Origin: Cardinium endosymbiont of Dermatophagoides farinae
GTDB lineage: Bacteria; Bacteroidota; Bacteroidia; Cytophagales; Amoebophilaceae
Assembly: GCF_007559345.1 (NCBI RefSeq)
Contig: NZ_VMBH01000001.1
Location: 248,001 to 312,000, forward strand
Direction of reading: 5' to 3'
Length of the DNA: 64,000 bases
Made by a program: the position numbers and the translations under genes. The notes under the pieces are model-generated. The model saw only the letters and a program-made list of their open reading frames with translations, did not search any database and had not been told where the DNA came from. This document shows positions 38,953 to 49,608 of the stretch, piece by piece. Each line of letters starts with the position of its first letter. Position 1 is the stretch's first letter.

Positions 38953-39696
38953 TTAAATTAAGAGTTCTTTAATTTTTCCAACAAATAGAAAATCTTCTAG
39001 CTCCATTAGTTTGGTATGTAAAATATCTTTAGAGCTACCTTCCCACAATTTTTTACCCTGGTAGAGGAACAAAATAAAATCTCCTAAAGATAAAATAGTA
39101 TTCATATCGTGGGTCACCACTACGGTGGTCATATTGTAGGTGTAGGTTACTTCAGCAATTAACTCATCTATTTTAAGTGCCGTTTGGGGGTCTAGTCCTG
39201 AATTGGGCTCATCACAAAAGAGGTATTTAGGATGGTTGACAATAGCTCTAGCAATACCAGCTCGTTTTTTCATGCCACCACTTAGCTCATTGGGCATTTT
39301 GTGCTGTACATCAGGCAGACCGACCTGTAACAGACACTCATGGACACGTTCTTTCTTTTCTGCTGTACTCATATTGGTCAGCACATCTAATGGGAAACGA
39401 ACATTTTCCTCTATGGTTTTAGAATCAAACAAAGCACTTCCTTGAAAAAGCATACCCACTTTTCTTCTTATTTCCGTTTGTAACAGCTTATCACCATGGA
39501 CTAAATCTCGCCCATCAAAAAGCGAAAAGCCTTGATCTGGTAAGATCAAGCCAAGCAAGCATTTTATTAAAAGGCTTTTGCCAGTTCCACTTGAACCGAT
39601 TACTAAACTGATTTGTCCCGTCTTAAATAGACCACTAACGCTATCTAAGACCAATTTATTATTAAAAGATTTAGAAATATGCTCAAAAGAAATCAT
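38953..39696 (-). CDS. mlaF: MlaF-type ABC transporter ATPase
   Basis: ATPase of an MCE/Mla-type phospholipid transporter in the cell envelope. Walker A GSSGTGKS (34-41), Q-loop GMLFQGSALFDSKTIEENV, ABC signature LSGGMKKRAGIARAI (about 140-154), Walker B YLFCDEPNSGLDP and H-loop VVTHDM. The GMKKR variant of the signature is characteristic of MlaF. Length 247 is normal. It starts 15 bp after the permease gene. The MlaD-like MCE protein is not adjacent. Confidence 0.92.
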   Translation of the reverse strand: MISFEHISKSFNNKLVLDSVSGLFKTGQISLVIGSSGTGKSLLIKCLLGLILPDQGFSLFDGRDLVHGDKLLQTEIRRKVGMLFQGSALFDSKTIEENVRFPLDVLTNMSTAEKKERVHECLLQVGLPDVQHKMPNELSGGMKKRAGIARAIVNHPKYLFCDEPNSGLDPQTALKIDELIAEVTYTYNMTTVVVTHDMNTILSLGDFILFLYQGKKLWEGSSKDILHTKLMELEDFLFVGKIKELLI

Positions 39697-39711
39697 AAAG
39701 GATAGGTCAGT

Positions 39712-40455
39712 TTAGATACGGTGACCGAGTAAAACATAAACTAAAAATAAGTCTGCTATCAGAATAGCAATACAACTATTGGTAACAGCATTTGTACTGG
39801 ATTTGCCGACATCTAATGATCCACCTCTTGTAAAAAAGCCTTTGTAACAAGCAATCGAAGAGATAATAAAAGCATATACCAATGATTTATAGAGCGCTAC
39901 ATGGATATCATATGCATCAAAAGCGTTTCTTAATCCATTTATATAGGCTTGCGGAGGAATGGAGGTCAGCCATTTACAAGAAAGGAACCCTCCATAAATA
40001 GAAAGAAACATAGCAATGATAACCAGAAATGGATACATGAAAACCGTAGCAATAATTTTAGGTAGCACCAAATAGTTATTGGCATTGACACCCATAATCT
40101 CTAATGCATCTATCTGTTCACTAATGCGCATAGAGCCCAGCTCGCTCGCCATACTAGAACCTATTTTTCCAGTAAAAACAATACCAATTACAGTTGGAGC
40201 CAGTTCAGAAACGGTCATATTGCGTACCGCAACACCTATAAAATCTTTTGTTATAAGTGGATTTTTTAGTTGAGAAGCAAGCTGAATACAGGTAGCTCCG
40301 CCCATAAAGATAGAAATAATACAAACAATAAAAAGAGAATCAACTCCTACTTGAATACATTCTTTAGCCACCCGAGCCAAAAACATGCGGTATGGAACAG
40401 GGTTTCCAAACATAGCACGTAAAAAAATCAAGTATTCTCCAAAAGCTTTTACCAT
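39712..40455 (-). CDS. mlaE: MlaE-type ABC transporter permease
   Basis: Permease partner of the adjacent ATPase. Features: PYRMFLARVAKECIQVGVDSLFIV at the N-terminus, then TGKIGSSMASELGSMRISEQIDALEIMGVNANNYLVLPKI (about 115-155), the most conserved part of the MlaE family, and several membrane segments afterward (ATVFMYPFLVIIAMFLSIYGG). 247 residues. First gene of the mlaE-mlaF pair, which probably moves phospholipids between membranes. Confidence 0.92.
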   Translation of the reverse strand: MVKAFGEYLIFLRAMFGNPVPYRMFLARVAKECIQVGVDSLFIVCIISIFMGGATCIQLASQLKNPLITKDFIGVAVRNMTVSELAPTVIGIVFTGKIGSSMASELGSMRISEQIDALEIMGVNANNYLVLPKIIATVFMYPFLVIIAMFLSIYGGFLSCKWLTSIPPQAYINGLRNAFDAYDIHVALYKSLVYAFIISSIACYKGFFTRGGSLDVGKSSTNAVTNSCIAILIADLFLVYVLLGHRI

Positions 40456-40537
40456 AGTTTACAATAGCACCCAAAAAAATAGCTTTACACTTCCGAAAAT
40501 AACCAAAAAATAGATAGCAATCAAGCGATTGCCTTTT

Positions 40538-41842
40538 CTAAACAGCTGTTTTGGTTTTGTAATCAAATCGAATCAGTAGAAAAAGGCTCAGCAGCACGCG
40601 TTCAAGTATCAAAGCGATCCATACACCACTGATGTTCCATTTATATTTGCTCACTACAATATAGCAAATAGCTATCCCTATAAGTTGTGTGATCGTACTA
40701 AACAAAAATAAACAAGCATTATCATTTAAGCCACGCAATATGCTATTTCCCCAATAGCAGAGGCTATAAAATAATTGAAAAATAGATAAATGTATAATTA
40801 ACAGGCTGACCAAAGTGCGTACAGCATCGGCAGGTTTATAAAAAGAAATAATATAAGGGCTAATGGTGCATAACATCAGCCCAACTGCTATAGAAACCAT
40901 CGCGATCATAAAACATGCCATAAGTGATACTTTTCTTACCAAGCAGCCATTTTTTGGATGATGTTGTTGGGTTATTAGTATGGAACCAGAAAGGCCTAAA
41001 CCAATAGCAAAGATGGTAATTAAGTGACAAATATTAAATAAGATCGCATGTGCGGCTTGTGCTTCTATACTGATCCAACCCACCATAATGGCAATAAAAA
41101 GCAGGTAGGCACCCTCTATCCCGAATTGAAGCCCTACTGGCCAACTGATCCACAATATTTTCCTAAAGTATCGCCACGATATTTGTCCGAGGTTAAAACG
41201 CATGATATGCTGATTTTGTGGTGATATATAAAACAAATACAGCAGCCCTACTACTGCTGTAAGCGTTTCTGCAAGCACAATAGCAATGGCTGCTCCATTT
41301 AAGCCAAGCATTGGTGCGCCACATTGACCATAAATCAGCAAAGCATTAAATATTGTATTGGTAATTAGTGTAAAAAATGTTAATAGCAATGCAATTTTTC
41401 CATAAGATCGGCCTTCCAGATAGCGTTTGATCATATTATTAATAGCAGAGGGTATCAGCGAAATCGATATAATGAGTAGATAAGGGCCTCCTAAGGTAGC
41501 GATCTCTGGATATGGGCTAGCGTAAGCGAGGCAAAAAGAGAGTATGATTAAGAGAATAATAAAAACGACCGCAAAAAATATATTGAGCAAGAGTCCATGT
41601 TGTAAAATTTGTTTAACCTGTTTGTGGTTTTGTTTGCGATCTGCACAGGCCACTAGTAGCGCAACACTAATGGAAATACCTGAGTTAATTCTTTTAAAAA
41701 TATTAAACAATGTACTGGCAAAAACGGCAGAAGCCGCATGCGCCACACTAATACGGCTGACCATGGTGGTATTTACTGTTTCAATCAGCTAGCACATTTA
41801 GGTTATTATGATCGGATAGCTGCGTATAAGGTAGGCCACCAT
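40538..41842 (-). pseudogene. MATE-family efflux transporter with two early stop codons
   Basis: Multidrug/toxin extrusion transporter with about 12 segments; it drives efflux by Na+ or H+. From 41764 downward the frame is open for 408 residues (TTMVSRISVAHAASAVFAST, LLVACADRKQNHKQVKQIL and so on). The family, however, begins earlier with a 'LPIILGQLAQxLIGLVDTIMVGRLG' helix. Upstream in the same frame from ATG 41842 one reads MVAYLIRSYPIIIT-stop-MC-stop-LIETVNTTMVSRIS, where both stops (TAA 41798-41800 and TAG 41789-41791) replace expected Gln codons. Either two C-to-T changes killed helix 1, or a shortened protein starts at 41764. Confidence 0.75.
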
Positions 41843-42139
41843 TAGCCTCCTATCAATAGATGGAAAATGCATAAGTTAGGATGCGCTATGCGCTAAAAAG
41901 AATAGGCTAAAAGATTGCATGGCATATAGGCAGCATAGCTAAGCGCATGGACAAGTAAAAAATAAGAAAACAGCGGTCAAAGGTCTAAAGGAATATTGAA
42001 TGTAAGCTTATAACAGAAAAAAGTGGGCAATGCATGCGTACCACAGCACACTATACTAGTATCCTATGTAAATTTAGCAAGGGTGCGCAATAAAAGCAAC
42101 TATAATAGAGCCATAAAGGTTGATAATATAGTTACGCAT

Positions 42140-44170
42140 CTATCGTGTCTTTTCGTATTGTTTCTCATCATTTCGTATCATTTCACTTAGATCTTTTGGG
42201 TTGTTGATTAAGTCAATGTATGTGTGTTTTGCCGCTTCAGAAAATAGTTGTCGCTCATGACTATTAGGTATTTCATCAGACTGCACAGATTTCAGACCAG
42301 ACCTACCCGGCATGCCTCCGTTGTTCGCAGCCAAAAGTTGAAAATGCCCAGAACAGATTAGCGCTTTGATGATCTCATCTTGCGTTAGCTTTGGACAGCT
42401 TATGAGAATGATATATGCATCAACTAAAAGACTGATCAGACCGGTTCGGTCCTTGCCACTTTTACAACTAAATAAAATAGAAGGGATCGCTTTATTATAT
42501 TGCTTTAATACAGCCATCAATGCAATATATATTGCGCAAGCAGTGGCATTCGGATTACCGCTTATAAGCGACGTGCTCTGTTTCAGATTATTCCAAATCG
42601 GAGATGTTGTAGTATATTTTTCTAATTCTACTAATAGTTCAAAAAACTTTTTATCTTTTGGATCTTTGATCTGTTCTATTTTCTTGTTCCTATACTTTCT
42701 TGGATTCTCTTTAAAAGAGGTTAACTTTTCGATAAAAAAGCGCTTATCTTTTAGGCCATCTTTAAAAGATTTACATACCTCTGGATAGTGCTGTTTATAG
42801 CGCTTTACGATATATTCTACTAACTTACTGTATTTCTCATAAACATGAGACGATGTTCCAATCGGATTGACCGATATATTCATAAATTGATCAGAACCTA
42901 CTACCTTCTCCGTATCTTGTACAATTTTTTTCTCTTGACACTGCTTAAAATATGGTAAATTCTTGTTATAATTTAAAGATACCTTTATTGCATTTTTTAG
43001 ATATTGCTTGATCTGCTCCCAGTTATCTTTACTAATTTGAAAATCCGTGGCTTTATCCTCCCATTCAATAGGCGAAACGATTGATCCACTGTGGTGGTAA
43101 GAGCCTAATACAATGGGGTTATTATTTTCATCATAAGTCCAAATCCTTTTTTGATAGGCATTTCTACACCCTGGAATGTTTCGAAGTTGGGTGGGAATAT
43201 AGTGGTTGCCATCTACAATTTTAGACCAATAATGATCAATTAACTTTTGTTCAAATAGCTCTAAGCGCTTGTACCATTTTTCTGATTTCCTATTGATATA
43301 GGCCTGTTGCTGGTTTTCTGTTAATTTTAACCATTTTTTATCTTCTAATGCAAATTTTTTGCCTGCTATTGTGAAAGTAGTTGTAACGTTATAATGGGTG
43401 TCATCTAATCCAACATAGTTTTCTGCTAATCTTAATCTTTCGTTTATCCAATCAAGGCTTTTATCCTTAAATATCATGTCCTTTAGGTAAAGTACAATTT
43501 TTGAGTTTATATTTTTTATTGTCTTTATCCAAGAATTTTCTGATTTTTTTTCACCATATTCGTCATAATATTGCATAAGTTCATAAGCCTTCTTTGATGT
43601 GTTGTCTGATTTATTTTCAGGTATTTTATATAATTCAAAGATCATTTTTGCCGCACGATATATATTCAGTGCGATAACTACATAGTCTTCTGGAGTGTAT
43701 AAGTTGGCATTGCCGCTGTTGCTACCTACAGATCGTGTCAATTTATCGCCTGAAATATGACACATAATATTTCTTCGGTCATCAGCTGCTCTAAGCATAC
43801 TTTGCATCAAAGGTTCAAAAGCAAAACATATATTATTTTTATCTAATTCAGGATCGGATTCATAACCAGTATCATAACCAGAGTTGGCATCCACACCAGT
43901 CTTTTTATTTGTTTTATAACTAGACTCAGGATCGGATTCATCACCAGGGTTGGTATCTAAATGAAATTCAGCATCAAATTCAGGAACATCGTCGGGTTCA
44001 GAGCCGAAGTAAGTGTTTCCTGTTATCGGCTCACCTAATAGCAACTCCTTATCAATCGTTTGAGGAGGTATAAGCGTGGAAGGAGTTGTACCTTTGCTTG
44101 TACATAACTGAAACGCTTGTAAAAATAATATTAGAAAAAAAATGGTAGTAGCTTGTTTGGTGTGGGGCAT
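42140..44170 (-). CDS. Exported protein with a SopB/IpgD/INPP4-type CX5R phosphatase motif
   Basis: Putative host-directed phosphatase. The N-terminus (MPHTKQATTIFFLILFLQAF then QLCTSKG) is a signal or lipoprotein peptide. A Gly/Asp/Ser-rich linker (about 45-105) leads to a long helical body. Near the C-terminus, ILFSCKSGKDRTGLISL places Cys569 and Arg575 in CKSGKDRTG, the active-site loop of the inositol-phosphate phosphatases IpgD/SopB and close to CKSAKDRT of animal INPP4. A stretch MNISVNPIGTSSH upstream (about 424) is in the place of their 'FNxGVNE' motif. 676 residues, intact. Substrate (phosphoinositide) and delivery into the host are inferred; a protein tyrosine phosphatase is the alternative. 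Confidence 0.7.
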   Translation of the reverse strand: MPHTKQATTIFFLILFLQAFQLCTSKGTTPSTLIPPQTIDKELLLGEPITGNTYFGSEPDDVPEFDAEFHLDTNPGDESDPESSYKTNKKTGVDANSGYDTGYESDPELDKNNICFAFEPLMQSMLRAADDRRNIMCHISGDKLTRSVGSNSGNANLYTPEDYVVIALNIYRAAKMIFELYKIPENKSDNTSKKAYELMQYYDEYGEKKSENSWIKTIKNINSKIVLYLKDMIFKDKSLDWINERLRLAENYVGLDDTHYNVTTTFTIAGKKFALEDKKWLKLTENQQQAYINRKSEKWYKRLELFEQKLIDHYWSKIVDGNHYIPTQLRNIPGCRNAYQKRIWTYDENNNPIVLGSYHHSGSIVSPIEWEDKATDFQISKDNWEQIKQYLKNAIKVSLNYNKNLPYFKQCQEKKIVQDTEKVVGSDQFMNISVNPIGTSSHVYEKYSKLVEYIVKRYKQHYPEVCKSFKDGLKDKRFFIEKLTSFKENPRKYRNKKIEQIKDPKDKKFFELLVELEKYTTTSPIWNNLKQSTSLISGNPNATACAIYIALMAVLKQYNKAIPSILFSCKSGKDRTGLISLLVDAYIILISCPKLTQDEIIKALICSGHFQLLAANNGGMPGRSGLKSVQSDEIPNSHERQLFSEAAKHTYIDLINNPKDLSEMIRNDEKQYEKTR

Positions 44171-44356
44171 TTATTAAAAAACAAAGAAATAAGTATACAT
44201 ATCAAACGCTATATCTTTTATTTTGCTGATTTTTAATTAAAAAAACAAATATGTTGTATTATTTTTATTGATGATCTTGTAGGGTTTGTCTATAAAACTT
44301 TTTTTCGTATCATAGGCAATCCAACTTTATTGTTCCTATTCTTTTATTTCTATTTT

Positions 44357-46424
44357 ATGTCGTTTAAAATTGTATCACCTTATCAACCGGCAGGCGACCA
44401 GCCAAAGGCTATTCTAGAACTGGTGGAAAACATCAACCGTGGGGTATCTAGCCAAGTACTGATGGGTGTTACGGGATCTGGTAAGACTTTTACAATAGCC
44501 AATACGATTGAGGCGCTAAATAGGCCTACGTTAGTGATCAGCCATAACAAGACATTAGCGGCACAGCTCTATAGCGAGTTGCGTGCCTTTTTTCCAGGCA
44601 ATGCGGTTGAGTATTTTGTCTCTTATTATGATTACTATCAACCAGAGGTCTATTTACCAGCCAGTGACATTTATATAGAAAAGGAGTTGGCCATTAATGA
44701 TGAATTAGAACAATTGCGTTTGCGTACGGTTGCTTCTTTATTAAGCGACCGAAGGGACGTGATTGTTGTAGCTTCTGTCTCTTGCATTTATGGGCTTGGT
44801 AGGCCAGAATCTTTTAAAAACAATAGCCATTTATTTAGGGTAGGCGCCCAGTTGTCTCGGAATGATCTTTTGAAATGCTTTGTGGAGATGCTGTATAGTC
44901 GAGATGATGACGCATTTACACGAGGACGTTTTCGTGTAATGGGAGATACGATTGACCTATTTGTTGCTTATGGTGATTATGCCTATCGTTTTGTTTTTTG
45001 GGGGATGAACTGGAAGCCATCCATATCATAGATCCGGCTTCTGGCAAAAAGACCAAAGCGCTCCGAGAAGCATTTATTTTTCCTGCCAATCTCTTTGTAA
45101 TGAATAGGGATATATTGAATAGTGCCGTAAGCGCCATTCGAGAAGAGCTTCATGTACAGTTAAACCATTTGAATGAAATTGGTAAATGCCAGGAAGCCAA
45201 ACGGCTAGAAGAAAGGACGGAGTTGGATTTGGAAATGCTGCGCGAGTTAGGGTATTGCACTGGTATTGAAAACTATGCACGCTATATAGATGGCAGGTCT
45301 GCTGGAGCGCGGCCTTTCTGTTTGCTAGACTATTTTCCTAAAGACTATCTAATGGTTATTGACGAGAGCCATGTGACCATTCCCCAATTCAGGGCGATGT
45401 CGGGGGAGATAGGGCTAGAAAAATAAATCTTGTCACCCATGGTTTTAGGCTGCCTTCTGCTATGGATAATCGTCCGTTGAGTTTTAGTGAATTTGAACAG
45501 CTGATCAACCAAGTTATTTTTGTAAGCGCAACCCCTGCTGATTATGAATTGGCCAGTGCCAGTGGTATTGTTATAGAGCAAATCATACGTCCAACGGGGC
45601 TACTAGATCCGAAAATAGAGGTGCGGCCTACGCTCCATCAGATCTATGATATTGTAGAAGAGATCCATCAGGTAGTCAAAAAAGGAGAGCGGGTGTTCAT
45701 TACCACCCTGACCAAACGTATGGCGGAAGAACTTACCGACTATTTAATCGGTGCAAAGATCCGTTGTAGGTATATGCATTCTGAAATCAAAACCTTGGAT
45801 CGGGTAACGATATTGAATGGGTTACGTAATGGTGACTTTGATGTACTGGTTGGCGTAAACTTACTACGAGAGGGGTTAGACTTGCCACAAGTCTCTTTAA
45901 TGGTTATTCTAGATGCTGATAAAGAAGGTTTTTTGCGCAATGCCCGTTCGCTGATTCAAACCATAGGTAGGGTAGCACGCCATACACAAGGGCGTGTTAT
46001 TATGTATGCAGATAAGGTGACTGCTTCTATGGAACAAGCGATTGGCGAAACGCAGCGTAGGCGCGCTTTACAAATGGACTATAACAGGCAGCATCATATT
46101 ACCCCTAGATCTGTATTACAAAAGCAGACTGCTATAGAGCTAGACAATGAAATGTTGCATCCCTTTGCCCAACCTGTTGTCGATGATAGCGGTTTTGGTA
46201 GGGTTAGACCGCTTTCGAAAGCGATTTGTGATGAACTAGCAATCGAGTCTCAAAAGGGGTCTATTGTTTCTGAGGATACAGCTCCTTATGGCAAGAAGGC
46301 AATAGAAGTGCGGATTAAAATACTTGAAGATCAAATGTACCGTGCTGCAGAAGCACTGGAGTTTCTTGAAGCAGACCGACTAAAAGAAGCCATAGAAAGC
46401 CTAAAGCAACAAAACAGCTCCTAA
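44357..46424 (+). pseudogene. uvrB: Excinuclease ABC subunit B, frame-broken and carrying a palindromic insertion
   Basis: Damage-verification helicase of nucleotide excision repair. Start ATG 44357 (MSFKIVSPYQPAGDQPKAI). Walker A MGVTGSGKT, the beta-hairpin YYDYYQPEVYLPASD, the helicase end [12 protein letters not shown] and a C-terminal UVR motif ([18 protein letters not shown]) are all present, split over three frames. The breaks are two GGGGG runs (45000-45004 and 45402-45406); adding one G to each restores RFVFWGDELEAIHI and [16 protein letters not shown]. Residues before the UVR motif include 19 codons from a family I element (46206-46262). Corrected length about 690. Confidence 0.93.
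46206..46262 (+). repeat. Short palindromic element family I inside uvrB, copy 13 (subfamily B)
   Basis: 57 bp, 19 codons, ends AGACCGCTTTCGAAAGCG and GGGGTCT. It is an internally deleted copy that keeps both ends. It codes [20 protein letters not shown], the same phase and orientation as in ftsQ (RPLSKPICD...LAIESQKRSI). It sits in the variable linker between the helicase core and UVR domain, a tolerant position. Confidence 0.85.
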
Positions 46425-46443
46425 TATAATTCCCTTTGTTTTT

Positions 46444-46542
46444 TTAATTTTTTTTAGTACCATTCATCCATGGGCCTAATAGTAGGAAGCTTCCAGGTAT
46501 AACAAAAGCTGAGGCAGCCGCTATGGCTAGTATCTGCTTCAT
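46444..46542 (-). CDS. Possible 32-residue membrane peptide
   Basis: In the 370-bp gap between uvrB and the next gene, the minus strand has ATG 46542 to TAA 46444 coding MKQILAIAAASAFVIPGSFL followed by LLGPWMNGTKKN. It has one hydrophobic segment with Lys at both ends, as in small single-pass proteins or a remnant signal peptide. The rest of the gap shows nothing I can name. Not supported by any family match. Confidence 0.3.
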   Translation of the reverse strand: MKQILAIAAASAFVIPGSFLLLGPWMNGTKKN

Positions 46543-46797
46543 TATCTGTTGTTTTCTATATGTTAAGACCTGTGCAGTAGGTATGTCAACCGTTTGCATA
46601 GGGATTAAACCCATAATCGATACTGCCTATGTTATAGGCAATGCTTTGCTTTAATAGCTGATTTAGGCCATTCAAGAAGCGCTTGGCGCTATATTTTATA
46701 TGGCTTTATTGAGTGCTGGGGTAGGGTTTCCTAGCTATAACCCTATAGGCCCGCTTGCGAACCATTTTAAAGCAACAAACAAAAACAAAAAACAGTT

Positions 46798-48742
46798 ATG
46801 ACTCACAAATCTAATAAATTTAAATCTATTACGAAAGGGTTAATCGGTCCAAATATAATTTTTTCAGCAGCTTATATTTTATTTAGTGCAAAGAGTTGTC
46901 CTGGGCTCTCTCTTGGGGAAGGAGGATCTATCGCAGCAATAAAACAAGTGAATAAAGGGAATCAGCTAGAAAATATAGGTGGCGCTCGGGATGATCATGT
47001 TGCGGCTTTATTAGGTAGAGGGACCCTACTCAATCTAGGTGATTACCTATGTGGCGTTTTTGTACCATCTGATACTAAGGAAGTATTTATTATTAAGCTT
47101 AACTCGAAAGATGGATGGATGCAATTGCTGCAGCAAGGTACGCAGACAGATAGGTTGCGTCTTTGCTATAATGCTGCTCCCGATCCGCGTATTATAAAAG
47201 TTGACTATGGGTTGTTTGAGCGGTTGCGCGGGCCATTAGACCAATCACCTGATGTAGCCCATAGTAGCGACAAGGAAGATTTCTGGCGTAAGATAGAAAA
47301 GGATGCTTCTTGGCGTGAGATAGAATTTTCCTATGGAAAAGCGTTGATTAGTGATGGCGCTATCTTTAGGGCAGATGATATCACCTCCGCTACGGAGTTT
47401 ACTAAGGAGTTATATAAAAAATTTAGTATCCCTGCTGTAGGCACCACCACTTTAGTCAGCAGCAAGCTGTCGATTAGAGGTGACGTCGCCTCTGCTACCC
47501 TTAGCGGTCTTCAAAAGACTGGCTTTCTTCTGGTTAAAGATGCAAATAGTTTGGTTGATTTGGTAAAAAATATGCTAGAAAGTGATGCCGAATGGGGCAC
47601 TAAGGCAGGAGTAGTAGATACAAAAGCCTATATAACCTGTCCTGCTTCGGTGATTGATGATGCATTACAATTTGATGGGTATGACTTAGACCTCCAAGCA
47701 CAAGATGGTTATTCAAGTGTGTGGTTAGAGGGTTACGCATCTGCCTATTGTTACCTTAACGATGGGCCATATTATCGTTTGATACCATTAGATAATGTAA
47801 AATCTTTCGTAAAAATAGATAAAGCATTCGCTTCGCCAAGTTATTATCAGGCAGGGCAAGTGTATAACACTACTCCAACAAAGCCACTCGTTGGTACGGA
47901 TGAAGCTGAAGATAAAGCTGAAGCAAATGGCATAGATGGTGAACAGGTTGATCCAATAACCAATATTCCGGAAGGGGAAGTTACACAGCCTGGTAACCCT
48001 AATCAAAGGGTACACACTTCACCTATGGGGTATACAGGAAACCCTGCTAAACAAACAGCGCATGTGACTACAAATGAATCAGCTGAAGTGCTACCACCGT
48101 CTCCACAGCCGGTGCCACCTTCGGTTCCAAATACAAATGGATTGATTCCGCCAGCGCCTCCGCTGCCGCCGATGTCAAATAATGTGATTCCACCAGCGCC
48201 TCCGCTGCCAATAAGCAGTGACCCTGGAGTTAGTTCTAAGTCGGCTGGATCGCCACCGCCGCCGCTAATTTCAAATATAAATAAAGCGATTCCATCAGCA
48301 CCGTCGGTGATAAAACAAGCGAATGGTCAAGCAAAAAGTAGTGGTATGTCTATGATAGATGAATTGGCGCAAAGGTTAAATAAGAGAAAACAAGACCAGG
48401 AAAATCAGCAAGGGCCTGCTGAGTTGCCTATCATAATGGAAGGTGATGAATCTAAAATTCAAGAAAGTTTGAAGAAAATTAACTATGGAGATGACAATAG
48501 TACAATCAGCAATCTAGTGCGAAAAATTCTTCATTCACCTAACAAGTATAATAAATGTAACGTGCCAGTATGCAATAACACACATTATAAAAGCACCTAC
48601 TGGTACATACAATATCGGTGAAGTTATGAGAGCGAAAGTGGAGGAAAGGAATAAGGATATAAACCCTTCTGATTCTGAGGATAGTGCATCCGATTTGGAG
48701 AGCAGTGATGATGAGAATAATTGGGATGATGATGAGAAATGA
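46798..48742 (+). pseudogene. Exported proline-rich protein with WASP/VASP-like actin motifs, frame-broken before its tail
   Basis: Candidate actin nucleation-promoting effector. N-terminal signal-like segment (LIGPNIIFSAAYILFSAKSC), then a globular domain of unknown family (about 40-370). A proline-rich zone (about 432-491) holds NGLIPPAPPLPPM and NVIPPAPPLPIS, the profilin/VASP-binding type. Next is GMSMIDELAQRLNKRKQDQE (about 516-535), like the actin-binding helix of Ena/VASP (GLMEEMNxxLARRRK). The open frame stops at 48621. The +1 frame continues as TGTYNIGEVMRAKVEERNKD, then INPSDSEDSASDLESSDDEN and NWDDDEK, ending at 48742; this copies the central-acidic tail of WASP-family proteins, including the terminal acidic Trp. 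Function is inference from motif order. Confidence 0.6.
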
Positions 48743-48784
48743 TCCATAAATCATCTAAACCAGGTCTATAACCTACTTTACCAC

Positions 48785-49267
48785 CTAGTGGTAGTGTGCT
48801 AAGTATTCCAGTACTTCATTACCGCCTGCCACTAGGTTTAGTTTACCTGCTTCTTGTAGGTTCACCCATAAGTAATCGGTATGTTCCTGGTTGAGGGTAA
48901 CACTATAGTCAGCTGGTTGAGCGCCAGGTAAGACCGCTTTAAGTAGGTGCAATAGAAAATCCTGTTTAGGGGTAAGAATCCTAATACAAATGGTTTGAGT
49001 AAAACGAATCGCTTCTGGAAGCAGCATGATACCTGTTTCTTCTGCTACCTCTCTTATAACTGCTTCAAGTGCAGTTTCCTGTTTTTCTAACTTTCCACCC
49101 GGCATGCACCATTTTCCCCCTGCAGCTGCGCGGCTATTTCTTTTCAGTACCAATATTTTTCCATTGCATACCATATAACATGTCGACACCTGGTAAGCAG
49201 GATAAAAACAATCGATAGATAAAGGATCAGATGCAAAGATGCCCCCTTGAAATAAAATTCGTGTCAT
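48785..49267 (-). CDS. NUDIX hydrolase
   Basis: Hydrolyses nucleoside diphosphate-linked compounds. The NUDIX box is complete: G in GGKLEKQETALEAV followed by IREVAEETGI (about 76-98), preserving GX5EX7REUXEEXGU. The N-terminus (PAYQVSTCYMVCNGKILVLKRN) and a C-terminal EHTDYLWVNLQEAGKL complete the fold. 160 residues. Substrate cannot be told from sequence; mutT-like cleaning or cofactor turnover are both possible. Convergent with the preceding gene. Confidence 0.9.
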   Translation of the reverse strand: MTRILFQGGIFASDPLSIDCFYPAYQVSTCYMVCNGKILVLKRNSRAAAGGKWCMPGGKLEKQETALEAVIREVAEETGIMLLPEAIRFTQTICIRILTPKQDFLLHLLKAVLPGAQPADYSVTLNQEHTDYLWVNLQEAGKLNLVAGGNEVLEYLAHYH

Positions 49268-49344
49268 TGTTGATTTATTTGTTTAGCTATAAAGCTAAGT
49301 ATCCATTTAGCCAATGGCCTCAAATAGATGTTATTACAACTGTA

Positions 49345-49608
49345 GTGCCCCCCTTTGCTGGTGACCGCCGATAAAGGCCGCATTCCTTCTTCTGATCACC
49401 TAAAAAGTATGACGACAAGCAAAAACGCGCCCTTGAAAAAAGTTACGATCAGAAAGCGCAGCTTACAGATGAATAGAAAAACAGTTAGGTGGGTTTGCAG
49501 GGTTGATTCTGTTTTTCCATCTGTAAGGTGTGCTTTCAGCAACTTTTTTCAAGGGCGCTTGATTTTTTGGCTACTTTTTGATCAAGCAAAAAGTAGCATA
49601 CAAATTCC
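49345..49608 (-). repeat. Family III fragment followed by a full family II hairpin repeat
   Basis: 49350-49400 has CTTTGCTGGTGACCGCCGAT and AAAGGCCGCATTCCTT (family III). 49421-49608 is a family II copy with arms AAAAAAGTTACGATCAGAAAG / CTTTCAGCAACTTTTTTCA and the TTTGATCAAGCAAAAAGTAG tail. On the minus strand it begins with the accD stop codon (TAAGGAATTTG). No gene in this 340-bp gap. Confidence 0.7.
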
